In this document: positions 32,243 to 41,834 of the stretch, piece after piece
Numbering within the stretch: the stretch's first letter is position 1
Layout of the letters: each line of letters begins with the position of its first letter
Source of the DNA: Symbiodinium natans
Taxonomy: Eukaryota > Sar > Dinophyceae > Suessiales > Symbiodiniaceae
DNA length: 64,000 nucleotides
NCBI GenBank assembly: GCA_905221605.1
Contig: CAJNDS010002241.1
Location: 2,501-66,500, forward strand
Reading direction: 5' to 3'
Made by a program: the position numbers and the translations under genes
The notes under the pieces: model-generated
The model's input: only the letters and a program-made list of their open reading frames with translations
What the model was told of the DNA's origin: nothing
Databases searched by the model: none

Positions 32243-32368
32243 CTGGGGAAAACGAAGTGTAGAAAATTAGAAGTCGATACTCATCAACGATCAATGTGTA
32301 GTGAGCCAACTACCAAGCCAAGCAACCTCAGAAGATTGCCCTGTCACGTTCATGAGGTTGCTATAGGT

Positions 32369-33817
32369 CTAGTACCCCCCACCCGCTTGCAATGTGCCTA
32401 TATCGTGCAAATCTCCAGACATGGCCAAAGCGAAACAACAAACGCGGCAAGGCTTCTCTTTGGCCAGAACTCCATCAGCGCCATCCTTCAAGTCCACCAC
32501 GCTGAGATACGTCTCTGCCGGCAGCTCTCCATAAATCATCCGGCACCAGCAGTGCCCTGGCGTGTCGGGGTTGTCAGTATGGCACCCCAAGCCTGAAGCG
32601 GCGTTGGTCAAGAACACGCAAGCCAAAGAGCAATCTTCAAACTGTTGAACGTTGGCCACGGCATTGTCCCACTGGGTGCTGTACTTTCCCGGAAAAGACA
32701 CGATGCACTGCGTGGCTCTTGCGTTGATCTTGCCCGGAAAAGCGATCCGACTCGATGCCAAGCCGAAGCCCGAGAGGTGCCCCAACCTGCGGAAGGCTTC
32801 CATGGGCCTATCCCAGCCTTTCGGGCCAATCAAGCCGCTCAGCAAAAGGGTGGCAAGCACTTGGAGGCCGACATCAATCGACACCACCCACACAGCGAAA
32901 TAAATATCAAAATAGTCATCGCGAACCATGGACATCCATGACCACATGCTGAGAGCAGGCCCCACAACTGCTAGTATTCCGTTCAGGCACAAGCAGTACG
33001 CCGAGCACTGAATGGTTTCATCACTTCCACCATGGAGCAAAGCACAGGCGGCTGCGGAGCACAGCGCCAAGCTCTGCACAAGAAAAGTCAAGACGAAAGT
33101 GAATAAAGAGACTTTAACGAACATAGAGGCCAACCAATTGGGGTAAACGATCAGCTCGTACAAACAGGAAGGAGCCAAGCAACTAAAAGTGATGACGAGA
33201 AGAACCTCGCAGCTCCAGGCCGTGAAGCCCCAACCCAAAGCTTTGAGCTTGAGGATTGTCATGTAAACCTGCAAGGCATTGCACACGGTCTCCCAGATGT
33301 AACAACCAATCCGTGCTGGCAGTCTGTAACGTCCTTGGGGAAAGTCACGCAACACGCTTTGGTCAGTAGCGCAGCAAGCAAGGCAGAAAATCGTCCTCCT
33401 GCTCCAAACATGCAGCCGCAATTTCTCCGAAAAACGGCTCTTATTGCAGAGGAAGCAGTAGACTCCTAGCCCCGTAACCACAGGTCTCGCGACTGCATCG
33501 AAAATCCGACCGATCATCTCATCGGTACGTGGACTTCGACGCTCCAAACGCGGCTCGGAAGTCGTGATGGGCGCGTAGACTGAAACAGGCGCACCAACCA
33601 CGCACACATTTGCCGCAACTCGCACCAGAGTATACCTTACTTGGCAAGCCGTGCGAAACCCTGCCTCAAGGCTCACAGGTTGGTTGATTCTCATGAAAAA
33701 TCTCAAACACAATGGCAGCCAACTCTTTACTAACAAGTCTTTCTGAAGTTGAACACATCTTGAACTTATTGCATTCAAGCAAGGAGCAGCAGGAGCACCA
33801 CCTGCGGCCTGGACCAC
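32369..33817 (-). CDS. Gene copy 1, multi-pass membrane protein, main exon
   Basis: The minus strand is open for about 480 codons. After about 50 variable residues it reads AGFRTACQVRYTLVRVAANV. Hydrophobic segments follow: RPVVTGLGVYCFLCNKS, TIFCLACCATD, VLLVITFSCLAPSC, VSLFTFVLTFLVQSLALC, CLCLNGILAVVGPALSMWSW and SIDVGLQVLATLLLSGLIG, giving about six to eight membrane passes. The C-terminal third is soluble and Cys-rich: FEDCSLACVFL, LGCHTDNPDTPGHCWCRM and EKPCRVCCF. The spacing of Cys residues recalls small extracellular Cys-rich modules, but I do not recognise one. The start is in the preceding exon (ATG 33984). A 4-bp length difference near 33,770 from copy 2 breaks simple reading between them, so there is either an intron or damage there. 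Confidence 0.6.
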   Translation of the reverse strand: MVQAAGGAPAAPCLNAISSRCVQLQKDLLVKSWLPLCLRFFMRINQPVSLEAGFRTACQVRYTLVRVAANVCVVGAPVSVYAPITTSEPRLERRSPRTDEMIGRIFDAVARPVVTGLGVYCFLCNKSRFSEKLRLHVWSRRTIFCLACCATDQSVLRDFPQGRYRLPARIGCYIWETVCNALQVYMTILKLKALGWGFTAWSCEVLLVITFSCLAPSCLYELIVYPNWLASMFVKVSLFTFVLTFLVQSLALCSAAACALLHGGSDETIQCSAYCLCLNGILAVVGPALSMWSWMSMVRDDYFDIYFAVWVVSIDVGLQVLATLLLSGLIGPKGWDRPMEAFRRLGHLSGFGLASSRIAFPGKINARATQCIVSFPGKYSTQWDNAVANVQQFEDCSLACVFLTNAASGLGCHTDNPDTPGHCWCRMIYGELPAETYLSVVDLKDGADGVLAKEKPCRVCCFALAMSGDLHDIGTLQAGGGY

Positions 33818-33984
33818 CCATGTCCCAACTTCGCAGCCCCAACTGCCATGTCCTCCACCTCCCCCAGCTGCTGCGCCACTGCTGCCAACGTGGCGCGGCG
33901 ACGTGGCAGCGGCGACTCTGGCGACGTCTGCTGAGAAGCTGCGGGGCAGGCGTGGCGCCTCAGGGGCAGCTCGATGCCTTCCAT
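33775..33984 (-). CDS. Gene copy 1, first coding exon
   Basis: The ATG at 33984 begins MEGIELPLRRHACPAASQQT, then SPESPLPRRRATLAAVAQQL. The same start is in copies 2 (37934) and 3 (58455); the in-frame residues upstream of it have no ATG, which is why this start was chosen. The segment is basic with SP sites, followed by a short amphipathic helix, and ends near VVLLLLL. The join to the main exon is unresolved. Confidence 0.55.
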   Translation of the reverse strand: MEGIELPLRRHACPAASQQTSPESPLPRRRATLAAVAQQLGEVEDMAVGAAKLGHGWSRPQVVLLLLLA

Positions 33985-34168
33985 GGCTCCACGTCCTGCT
34001 TTGACGGTGAATGTTGATGTGATGTGCAAGAATGATGGATCAGATCGCTCTGGGCAAAGATGTAACCGAATCCCACAAGAGAGTCAGAATAGAAAGCTGA
34101 GATTTTCAACTGCTCAAGGGCAGGTACCCCTTCTCAATCGCCTTTAAGCTTCGCCCTTGTAGGATGAA
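33985..34168 (-). promoter_or_regulatory. Conserved 5' flank of gene copy 1
   Basis: This stretch is nearly identical upstream of all three copies (37935-38122 and 58456-58640). It includes AAGGGCGAAGCTTAAAGGCG and GGTACCTGCCCTTGAGCAGT on the minus strand. Conservation could reflect recent duplication rather than function. No spliced-leader sequence or TATA-type box can be assigned. Confidence 0.35.
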
Positions 34169-34774
34169 TCTTCCATGTTCCAGAGGAATGACCTTCCAAG
34201 CAAAGCTCTGCCTGGAGGGCTGCGTGATGATTTTTGTCTGGACAAAAAACAAGAGCGGCGGAAGATTCTCAGGTTTTGGTTCTGATAATGGAACGTTGTC
34301 ACGTCACAGGCTGCTGCTTGAAACTGAAACTTGTGGAGCACGAACATCAAGCAGCACTCTCCCTCCAGCAACTTCAGTCTTTTTCGTACCGCACCGTCAC
34401 CGTGCGCCCTGCGCATGGCCAAACGAAAGCTTCCGATTCCTGGATGCTCAGGATCTCCCTGACCCCCTTCACGAAAGAGCTCCTGTCAAGCTTTGCTGCT
34501 GCGTAAGCGCATCATCGGCTTCAGGCAGCTGCGGCCGGAGCTGAAATGCCGCTTCTTGCCGAGGTCAGGCGTCTTCTGCAGGCAAGAGGTCAGGCGTCTT
34601 CTGCACGTGCTCCATGTGGCACTAGGAGCGAGCGGTGATAGCTTTGAGGGTCTCACCCACAGGTTGCGCGGAAGTCTTTTGGGAACGCCCTGAGTGCTTT
34701 TTTTTCTTGCTACTCTCGTAGTGTCGAAACACATCCAATTGCCAAGATCTTAGACTGGGGTGGTGAGCACATTC

Positions 34775-34826
34775 AAGGATTATACTCCCGATGAAGGACT
34801 GTTTGTACAAGGGGGAACATCCCAAG
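34775..34826. mobile_element. Partial family A element in unit 2
   Basis: AAGGATTATACTCCCGATGA then AGGACTGTTTGTACAAGG and GGGAACATCCCAAG match the right half of family A. Units 1 (30474-30490) and 3 (55462-55480) have the flanks without it. Confidence 0.7.
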
Positions 34827-34879
34827 ACACACGCAAAAAACATGTGCCCCCCTGGCTCTGCGCCATCTGCTTGGCCCAG

Positions 34880-35060
34880 GCTCCCTTCTTCGCTCCCTCA
34901 ACTCTTCAACGGCTTTAAGACTTGAGACGTTCGGCGGACTGGAGATGTATTCATCGTGCATTCCAGGATATAAACATTTTGCACTGAGTCTATGAAGGCA
35001 GTCGTAAGCAGAAAGAGAAGCACAAGAAGAATCGAGGCAAGTTCTCCTATTCTGAATTCT
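34880..35060 (-). other. Possible membrane-helix exon remnant in unit 2
   Basis: The minus strand reads RIGELASILLVLLFLLTTAF then IDSV, a plausible membrane helix. Unit 1 (30690-30540) has the relative LGKLFSIILLFLFLFTNTFI followed by DSVKFLYPGMHDEYISS. A 2-bp indel shifts the frame after DSV between the units, and unit 3 lacks the stretch. It may be an exon of a decaying neighbour gene. Confidence 0.3.
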
Positions 35061-35121
35061 CTTGGGGTCACGAGGGGACAGATGCGGAGCAGCGCAACTA
35101 ATCTTCTGAAACATGCGCTGT

Positions 35122-35299
35122 TCATCCCGGTAGTGTGTTGTAGTTTTCAAGGATAGCTCTGAACACTCTAACATGTGCTGGTAACTGCAGGAATGTTTGA
35201 CAGACCGGTGATCGATGTTCGACCGCGCTCGTGGACGCCAAGTGGCTCAGCAGGAAGTTGCCGAACTCGTTGATATCGTGCTCCTCATACTTGATTCCT
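35122..35299 (-). CDS. Gene copy 2, candidate last exon (intact)
   Basis: From an acceptor CTGAG|G near 35299 the minus strand is open to a TGA at 35124-35122. It reads IKYEEHDINEFGNFLLSHLA, STSAVEHRSPVCQTFLQLPA and HVRVFRAILENYNTLPG. Units 1 and 3 have the same beginning but are broken by an AT palindrome and by a telomere-like insertion respectively. The relation to the upstream exon ending at 35424 is unclear. Confidence 0.45.
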
Positions 35300-35423
35300 C
35301 AGTCGAGCTGGCAACCCCAATCAGGCCCCAGAGCAAGTTGAATCTAGATTCTCATATACGCCTAACAAATGCCCAAACAATCCCTTGTTTCGGGTTCAGG
35401 GTTTAGGGTCTAGGGCCCCAGAT

Positions 35424-35678
35424 TCAGTCGAAGGAGCCCAATTTCTCCAGGTACGCCACTTCCGCCGTCTGTGAGGCGCCAAGTCCAGTGTCCTTCCGGG
35501 CGTTCGCCTCAGCTTTTAAGTGACCCAAGGAAAATATACGCACTTTTTTTGGCTACTTACCGAATATAGGGAACCCAGAAAACAAAAAGTAAAAGACGTA
35601 TACTAGCGAACAGCCTAGTAGCCCTGTCCTTTGCACTGCCCAGCTTCTCCCACGGCAGCTTGCCATGGCCCTTTTTGC
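35424..35678 (-). CDS. Gene copy 2, two 3' exons with GC-AG intron
   Basis: Exon a, 35678-35623 (56 bp), and exon b, 35507-35424 (84 bp with stop), are separated by a 115-bp intron that starts GC and ends AG. Lengths are identical to copy 1. The spliced product is the same basic tail (KLPWEKLGSAKDRANARKDT then GLGASQTAEVAYLEKLGSFD). Confidence 0.65.
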
Positions 35679-35799
35679 CTTCGAACAAACTTAGGGTTCA
35701 GGGTTTACGATTTAAGGTTTAGGGCTTCAGGGTTGAGTAAGGGTGAAACGATCATATTGGGAGATTGGGGGGGGGGGGGTATGGTGGGATGCTCACGTT

Positions 35800-35917
35800 T
35801 GAACTCCCGAACACCAAGCAAAGCTGACCATACACTGCAACTTGCGGGGGACCTTCAAAGTAAAACACGTGCAGCGTCTGCCCTGCTCTGACAGCTGCAT
35901 CCACGTTGATCCTCCAC
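35800..35917 (-). CDS. Gene copy 2, conserved internal exon
   Basis: The minus strand after CAACTAAG|G reads WRINVDAAVRAGQTLHVFYF then EGPPQVAVYGQLCL. It is homologous to 31794 and 56444. The 3' border is not fixed. A G-tract follows at 35766-35778. Confidence 0.45.
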
Positions 35918-36053
35918 CTTAGTTGTCCAGAAGAGCGCCTGCGTGTGAGGCGATAGCGGCCACCGCCTCTTAACAAGTAACTTGGCGTAACCCCATGTTG
36001 TTTGTTGCGTGCACACAAAACTCAGCTTGCCTTGAGTGCCACTGAGTGGCCCC

Positions 36054-36224
36054 TCAAACCACTGACATCCCCATGGGGCTCTTCCTCGGTTTTCCTTGCA
36101 TCGGACCTCTGCATCGTTCAGTGCAAGCGACAACTCGGCCTCCCATTCCATCTGCGGCTGGTCGTCCTTGATCACCAGGACCTGGCCCATGGCGTCGGCA
36201 TCCGCCTTTTTGAAGGCCAGCTTC
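36054..36224 (-). CDS. Gene copy 2, uninterrupted KLAFKKAD exon
   Basis: After TCCACAG|G (36225/36224) the exon reads KLAFKKADADAMGQVLVIKD, DQPQMEWEAELSLALNDAEV and RCKENRGRAPWGCQWFE. This is the empty-site reference for the insertion in copy 1. No domain is recognised. Confidence 0.55.
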   Translation of the reverse strand, partial: EAGLQKGGCRRHGPGPGDQGRPAADGMGGRVVACTERCRGPMQGKPRKSPMGMSVV

Positions 36225-36265
36225 CTGTGGAAAACGAAGTGTGGAAAAGTAAAACGCAATACTCA

Positions 36266-37934
36266 TCAACGATCAGTGTGCAGGTTTTTACTTCTAGCAA
36301 CCCCACGCTGCTGCGAACCTGCTTTGTTGCCTTGCAGTGAACGCCGAATGTTGCCTACACCCCACAGAGCTTCAAACATGTCCAAACCGAAGCAACAAAC
36401 GCGGCAAGGCTTCTCTTTGGTCAGAACTCCATCAGAGTCATCCTTCAAGTCCACCACGCTGAGATACGTCTCTGCCGGCAACTCTCCGTAAATCATCCGG
36501 CACCAGCATTGCCCTGGCGTGTCGGGGTTGTCAGTGTGGCGCCCCAAGCCTGAAGCTTTGTCGGTTAAGAATACGCAGGCCAAAGAGCAGTCCTCAAACT
36601 GCTGAACGTTGGCCACGGCATTGTCCCACTGGGCGCTATACTTTCCCGGAAAAGATACGATGCATTGCGTGGCTCTTGCGTTGATCTTGCCCGGAAAAGC
36701 GATCCGACTCGATGCCAAGCCGAAGCCCGAGAGGTGCCCCAGTCTGCGGAAGGCTTCCATGGGCCGATCCCAGCCTTTCGGGCCAATCAAGCCGCTCAGC
36801 AAAAGGGTGGCAAGCACTTGGAGGCCCACATCAATTGACACCACCCACACAGCAAAAAAAAAAAACTTCATCCTCATTGAGAGGGCCAAACTCCACGCGA
36901 ACCATGGACATCCATGACCACATGCTGAGAGCAGGCCCCACAACTGCTAGTATTCCGTTCAGGCACAAGCAGTACGCCGAGCATCGAATGGCTTCATCAC
37001 TCCCACCACGGAGCAAAGCACGGGTGGCTGCGGAGCACAGCGCCAAGCTCTGCACAAGAGAAGTCAAGGTGAAAGTGAAGAAAGAGCTCCACATGAGTAT
37101 ATAAGTCAACCAACTGCCGCCAAAGATCATGACGGTAACGCACCCAGGAGCCAAGCAAGCAAAAGAGATCACGAGAAGAACCTCGCAGCTCCGGGCCGTG
37201 AAGCCCCAACCCAAAGCTTTGAGCTTCAAGATTGTCATGTAAACCTGCAAGGCATTGCACACGGTCTCCCATATTAAACAACTCATCACAGTCATCTTAT
37301 AAGCAGAACGTCCTTGGAGAAAGACATGCAACACGCTTTGGTCAGCTACACAGCAAGCCAGGCAGAAAATCGTCCTCCTGCTCCAAACATGCAGCCGCAA
37401 CTTCTCCGAAAAACGGGTCTTGTTGCAGAGGAAGCAGTAGACGCCAAGCCCTGTAACCACAGGTCTCGCAACCGCATCGATTGTCCGAACGATCCTCTCA
37501 TCGACGCCTGGGCTTCCAAGCTGCTGGCTTCGAAGCTGCTCTACCGGTGCAGGAACCACGCACAGATTTGCCACGATGCGTGCCAGAGTGTACCTCACTT
37601 GGCAGCCCGTGCGAAACCCTGCAACTCGGCTGATTCCCTGAAACATCATTATCTCAAGCACAATGTCAGCCAACTCTGCATAACGGTGAGTCTTTCTGAA
37701 CTTGAAAGCATCTTGAAACTTGTGGCATTCAAGCAGCACCAGGAGCACCACCTGCGCCCTGGACCACCCATGTCCCAGCTTCTCAGCCCCAAGTGCCACG
37801 TCCTCCACCTCCCCCAGCTGCTGCGCCACTGCTGCCAACGTGGCGCGGCGACGTGGCAGCGGCGACTCTGGCGACGTCTGTTGAGAAGCTGCGGAGCAGG
37901 TGTGGCGCCTCAGGGGCAGCTCGGTGCCTTCCAT
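36266..37934 (-). pseudogene. Gene copy 2, membrane protein, frame broken at a 12-A run
   Basis: This copy reads continuously from the ATG at 37934 (MEGTELPLRRHTCSAASQQT) through the membrane part (YTLARIVANLCVV, RPVVTGLGVYCFLCNKT, LTSLVQSLALCSAATRAL, ILAVVGPALSMWSWMSMV) as far as 36831. There the conserved reading is lost at a run of 12 A (36854-36865, T in the coding strand). The lost frame resumes beyond the run (VWVVSIDVGLQVLATLLLSG through CRVCCFGLDMF) to about 36380. Copies 1 and 3 have no such run and stay open, so either the run length is miscalled or this copy is a pseudogene. The Cys-rich C-terminal third is conserved. Confidence 0.6.
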
Positions 37935-38322
37935 GGCTCCACGTCTTGCTTTGACGACGAAGGTTGATGTGATCCGCAAGAATGATGGATCAGATCGCTC
38001 TGAACAAAGATGCAACCAAACCCCACAGGAGAGTCAGAATAGAAAGCTGACAACTTCAACTGCTCAAGGGCAGGTACACCTTCTCAGTCGCCTTTAATAT
38101 TAAGGTTCGCCCTTGCAGGATGACTCTTCCCAAAGGAATGACCTTCCAAGCAAAGCGTTGCCTGTAGGGCTGCAGGATCATTTTTTGGACAACAAAAGCG
38201 AGTGGCGGAAGATTCTCAGGTGTTCGTTCTGATAATGGCATGTCGTCGGGTCACAGGCAGCTGCTTGAAACTGAAACTTGTGGAGCACGAACATCAAGCA
38301 ACACTCCCTCCAGCAACTTCAC

Positions 38323-38640
38323 AACGAAAACGCAAGTGCCCTAGCAGCAATTCAGCAGGTGGTATGTCTCCCATAACAACTGCAACTGCTGCTGCTGCTG
38401 CTGCTGCGGCTGCTGCGGCTGCTGCGGCATACTATTTCTTCTTCTCTTACGATGCTTGACACCGCAACTTCAACGCATACCTCGACAAATGTGTCTACAT
38501 GCATATACCCACTTGAACTCGAGATATATAAGAACTTCAGAAGTCTGCCTCCTCCCAGCTGCAGAGCTCTTCCCGGAAGCCCGGTGGCAACGCTGGATAG
38601 GCGTGCACTTCTGAGTCCTCTCTAGGTGTTATGGGGTTCA
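38323..38640. other. Unit-flanking unique sequence with CTG-type repeat
   Basis: A (CTG/CGG)-rich trinucleotide stretch lies at about 38386-38428, followed by unique sequence shared with 58700-59160. A 38526-38545 segment (ATATAAGAACTTCAGAAGTC) is replaced in the other copy by an inserted element and telomere-like DNA (58940-59105). Confidence 0.65.
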
Positions 38641-39628
38641 AGGTTTGGTTTCAGGGCTAAGGGATTTGTTTGTAGGGTTCGAGGTTTTTTAAGGTGTGGG
38701 GTTAAAGGGCTTGGGTTCAGGGAAGACCTGGAGTGACAACACACCGAACGAGATGCCCAGCCTATAGGCGCAGAGTATTGGGCATGGGCTCTGGGTTTGC
38801 GGGGGCTGTGCCTCAAACCCTAAACCCCCCAACCCTAAACCCTCAAACCCAGCTCTGAACCGAAAAACCCCAAACCCTAAACCGCCAAACCCTAAACCCC
38901 AAAGCCCTAAACCCCAAACCCCTAAACCCCAAACCCCAAACCCTAAACCCTAAACCCCAAACCCTAAACCCCACCCAACCCCAAACCCCAAACCCAAAAC
39001 CCTAAACCCCAAACCCTAACCTCAAACCCGAAACCCCAAAGAACCCTGAACCCTGAACCCTGAACCCTGAACCCTGAACCCTGAACCCTGAACCCTGAAC
39101 CCTAAACCCTAAACCCTAAACCCTAAACCCTAAACCCTAAACCCTAAACCCTAACCCTAAACCCCGAACCCGCCTCCAGCTCCAAGAGTCGGTCCTGGAC
39201 AAGGGTGGGTTCGCGCACCGAGACTCTGAAGGGATAAGTTGGGGTTTAGGGTTTAGGGTTTAGGGTTTAGGGTTTAGGATTTAGGGTTTAGGGTTTAGGG
39301 TATGGAAAGTTTAGGGTTTAGGGATCAGGGCATTTGGGGTTTAGGGTTTATAGGGGCTGAAAGCTAAACCCCAAACCCTGCCTTGAGATCCCGAAACCTA
39401 CATCATTGACGGCCGACGACCCCTTCCAGGATTCTCCCCGGCAACCTCGCGAAAGTTTACTCCGCTAAGATCCCCGGCCAACAAACAGAAGAAGCAAAAC
39501 CACACCTAAACCCTCAACCTCAACACTCCTACCCTTAACCCAAAACCCTGAACCCTAAAACCCCTGAACCGCAAAACTCCTGAACCCCAAATGCCCTAAA
39601 CTCCGAAAACCCTAGCCCCCCAAACCCT

Positions 39629-39734
39629 CCTGGTTCTTAGTAAGAATTGGGGGAAGTAGGTTCCCTACGTCTTCCCTTAAAGCGTATCTATAGGGGATAT
39701 AGGGGATCTCATGCCCTAATTACCTACTAAGAAC
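39629..39734. mobile_element. MITE-like element, family L
   Basis: Ends GGTTCTTAGTAAGAATTGG and ACCTACTAAGAACC are inverted partners, with GGGGATATAGGGGATCTC in the interior. The partner copy at 60468-60550 has a shortened right end. Confidence 0.5.
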
Positions 39735-40712
39735 CCTAAACCCTATACCCTAAACCCTATCCCCTAAACCCTACACCCTAAACCCTAAACCCTAAACCCT
39801 CGCCGGCTCAGTTGGTCCTCAAGCCAGGCTGCGAGGCTTCGGCAGCTCTCCGGGCGCCGCACCTTCAGAGCGGAAAGGGGGTTAGGGTTTAGGGTTTGGG
39901 GTTTGGGGTTTAGGGTTTAGGGCTAGGGGTTTGGGGTTTAAGTTGGTCCCGGTTTGAAGCCCTCAAAGGGTTCAGGGTCTAGGCGGTTGTTTAGGGTGTC
40001 GGGTTGACAGTCGGATTTAGGTGTAGGATTTAGGGGTTTCGAGGCGCTCTCAAGTTTCAGTTTGTCCAGGCAATTGGGTTGAAGTAGGGTTTAGGGTTTA
40101 GGGTTTCGGGTTTAGATTTCAGGGTAACCCTAAACCCTAAAACCTAGACCCTAAACCCTAAACCCATAAACCCTAAACCCTGAACCCTGAACCCTATTCC
40201 GCCTTCAGGCCCTGGTGCGGGGCCAAGGCCAGCAGTTGACGGTACGCCTCCCGGGCCTGCGCGCATGGGAGCAACATGGAATAGGGTTTAGGGTTTGGGG
40301 TTTAGAGTTGAGAGTTTAGATTTAAGGGTTTACACTCACCACCTGAGAGCGCAAAACTGCAAAGCCGAGGTTGCCCAGCAACCTAAGAATAAAAAGCTTG
40401 TTCTTCTTTGCACAGCAGGTTTTAGAAGGGAAAAAGGCCCTTGGAATGCAGGTGCTCCTGGGCCCCTAAACACTAAACTCCTAAACCCCAAGCCCGAAGC
40501 CCTAAACCCTCAAGTCCTAAACCTCCTATATAAACCCAACAAATCATAAGACCTATCATCACCTTGACAAACAAGTGAAAACCTGAGCCCTGCTAACCCT
40601 CCCCAACCCTCCCATGGACAAAAAAGAGGCCATGGGCACCTGAACTCTGCAGCCCCCAACACCCTCAACCTCCTAAACCCACAACAACGTGAGCCCTGGC
40701 CAGCCCCAAACC

Positions 40713-40792
40713 TTGGGACGTTCCCCCTTATACCAACAGTCCGTAATTGGGATTATAGTACCCCCTGATAGTCATAAGGGGGAGCATCCCAA
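40713..40792. mobile_element. MITE-like element, family A (internally shortened)
   Basis: Ends TTGGGACGTTCCCCCTTATA and AAGGGGGAGCATCCCAA. It is about 24 bp shorter than its partner at 62481-62584, the loss being in the right internal half. Confidence 0.7.
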
Positions 40793-40947
40793 CCTAAACC
40801 CCTCAAAACCCTAAAGCCCCTGAGATTTCCGGCGCCTCTTGCCAGCGGCCAAGCTGGAAATATGCCTCCCGAGTGTGTCGAAGTTTGAGAGTCAGTATTG
40901 GAGCTCCTAAAGTTTAGAGGTTTTAGGGTTGATGGGAGTTCTTCTTA

Positions 40948-41110
40948 GGGTGGTTACATGGCCCCTTCATGCGGTTCCTTACAACGGGGGCCCCTTGTAT
41001 ACCCCTTACACACCCTATACTACCCAAGGGCCCCATACATCAGAACCCTTTAAGGAGGGTACGGGACCATATTAAGGGCCCATGAAACTACCGTTAGAGC
41101 CATGGGACGG
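40948..41110. mobile_element. Palindromic element, family G (in duplicated block)
   Basis: GTGGTTACATGGCCCCTTCA at the left and GGGCCCATGAAACTACCG at the right are inverted partners. The interior contains CAGAACCCTTTAAGGAGGGT. The duplicate lies at 62728-62895. Confidence 0.45.
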
Positions 41111-41726
41111 TTCTAGGAGTTATGGCTTCGTAGGCGTAGGGCTTAGGGTTCAGTGTGATGGGTACAGGGTCGAGGGCTCAGGGTTGAGGGCAGCATCGTG
41201 AAGAGATCACCCGAGGGCTTGTGGCGTGTAGGGACGAAGGTTTGGGAGGGCGCAGAGGCCTTGTTCATTCAAGAACTAGAAACCCTAAACCTTAGAAACC
41301 CTAAACCTTAGAAACCCTAACGTGGTCACGGTCGACCCGGAATTTTAACTCTGTCCTCTGGGGCGAGGGAGCTTAGGGTTTATAGGATTTAAGGGGTTTG
41401 TAGAGTTTAGAGGGTCTAGGGTTGAGGGTTTATAAGGTTCAAGGTGAGGCTGTGTAGGGCGTACAGGGTTTATAGGGTTTATAGAGTTTACAGGGTTTAT
41501 CGGGTTTATAGGGTTTAGGTTTAGGGTTTAGGGTTACGGTTTAGAGTCTATGTTGGGGCGCTGCTGGCCTCTTCCATTGACTTCAAAGTCTCTGTCTTGT
41601 CCTGCACCTGTGACCGGGAGGCTGTTTGTTTACCCACTACCCCCCCACGAATGCCCTAAAGCCCAGAGCGCCTAAACTTAAACCCCAAACATTAACAACT
41701 ACCCTGAGCCCTACAAACCCTCATTT

Positions 41727-41834
41727 ACTGCTATTTGCTTAAGAACCACCCAAACAAGTAACTAAAACTCTTCCTGATAAGGGCAATTTTGGGATTATGT
41801 TTTAAGTTTGTGAGGGTACTTAAGCAAATAGCAG
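41727..41834. mobile_element. MITE-like element, family D
   Basis: Ends CTGCTATTTGCTTAAGAACC and GGGTACTTAAGCAAATAGCA are inverted partners, and the interior contains CTTCCTGATAAGGGCAAT. The partner in the duplicated block is at 63487-63590. Confidence 0.6.

Larger units (their letters stand above)
29706..34377. repeat. Tandem unit 1 (contains gene copy 1)
   Basis: Its start (TTTTTTCGTAGCCGTGCCGT) matches the start of unit 2 (34378) and of unit 3 (about 55126). Its end (CTCCCTCCAGCAACTTCA at 34360-34377) matches the ends at about 38305-38321 and 58680-58696. Unit 1 is longer than unit 2 because it carries extra telomere-like arrays and an AT palindrome. Confidence 0.75.
34378..38322. repeat. 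Tandem unit 2 (contains gene copy 2)
   Basis: It starts at the junction CAGCAACTTCA|GTCTTTTTCG, whose left side is the end of a unit and whose right side is the start of one. It is head-to-tail with unit 1. It carries a partial family A element (34775-34826) that unit 1 lacks, and lacks the arrays found in unit 1. It also has an internal short duplication of GGTCAGGCGTCTTCTGCA (34563-34602). Confidence 0.75.

Noticed and set aside
32645-32952. Plus-strand frames opposite the membrane-protein exons (also near 36.6 and 57.2 kb)
   Set aside because: They are antisense shadows of the conserved minus-strand coding frame and lack hydrophobic or domain character of their own.
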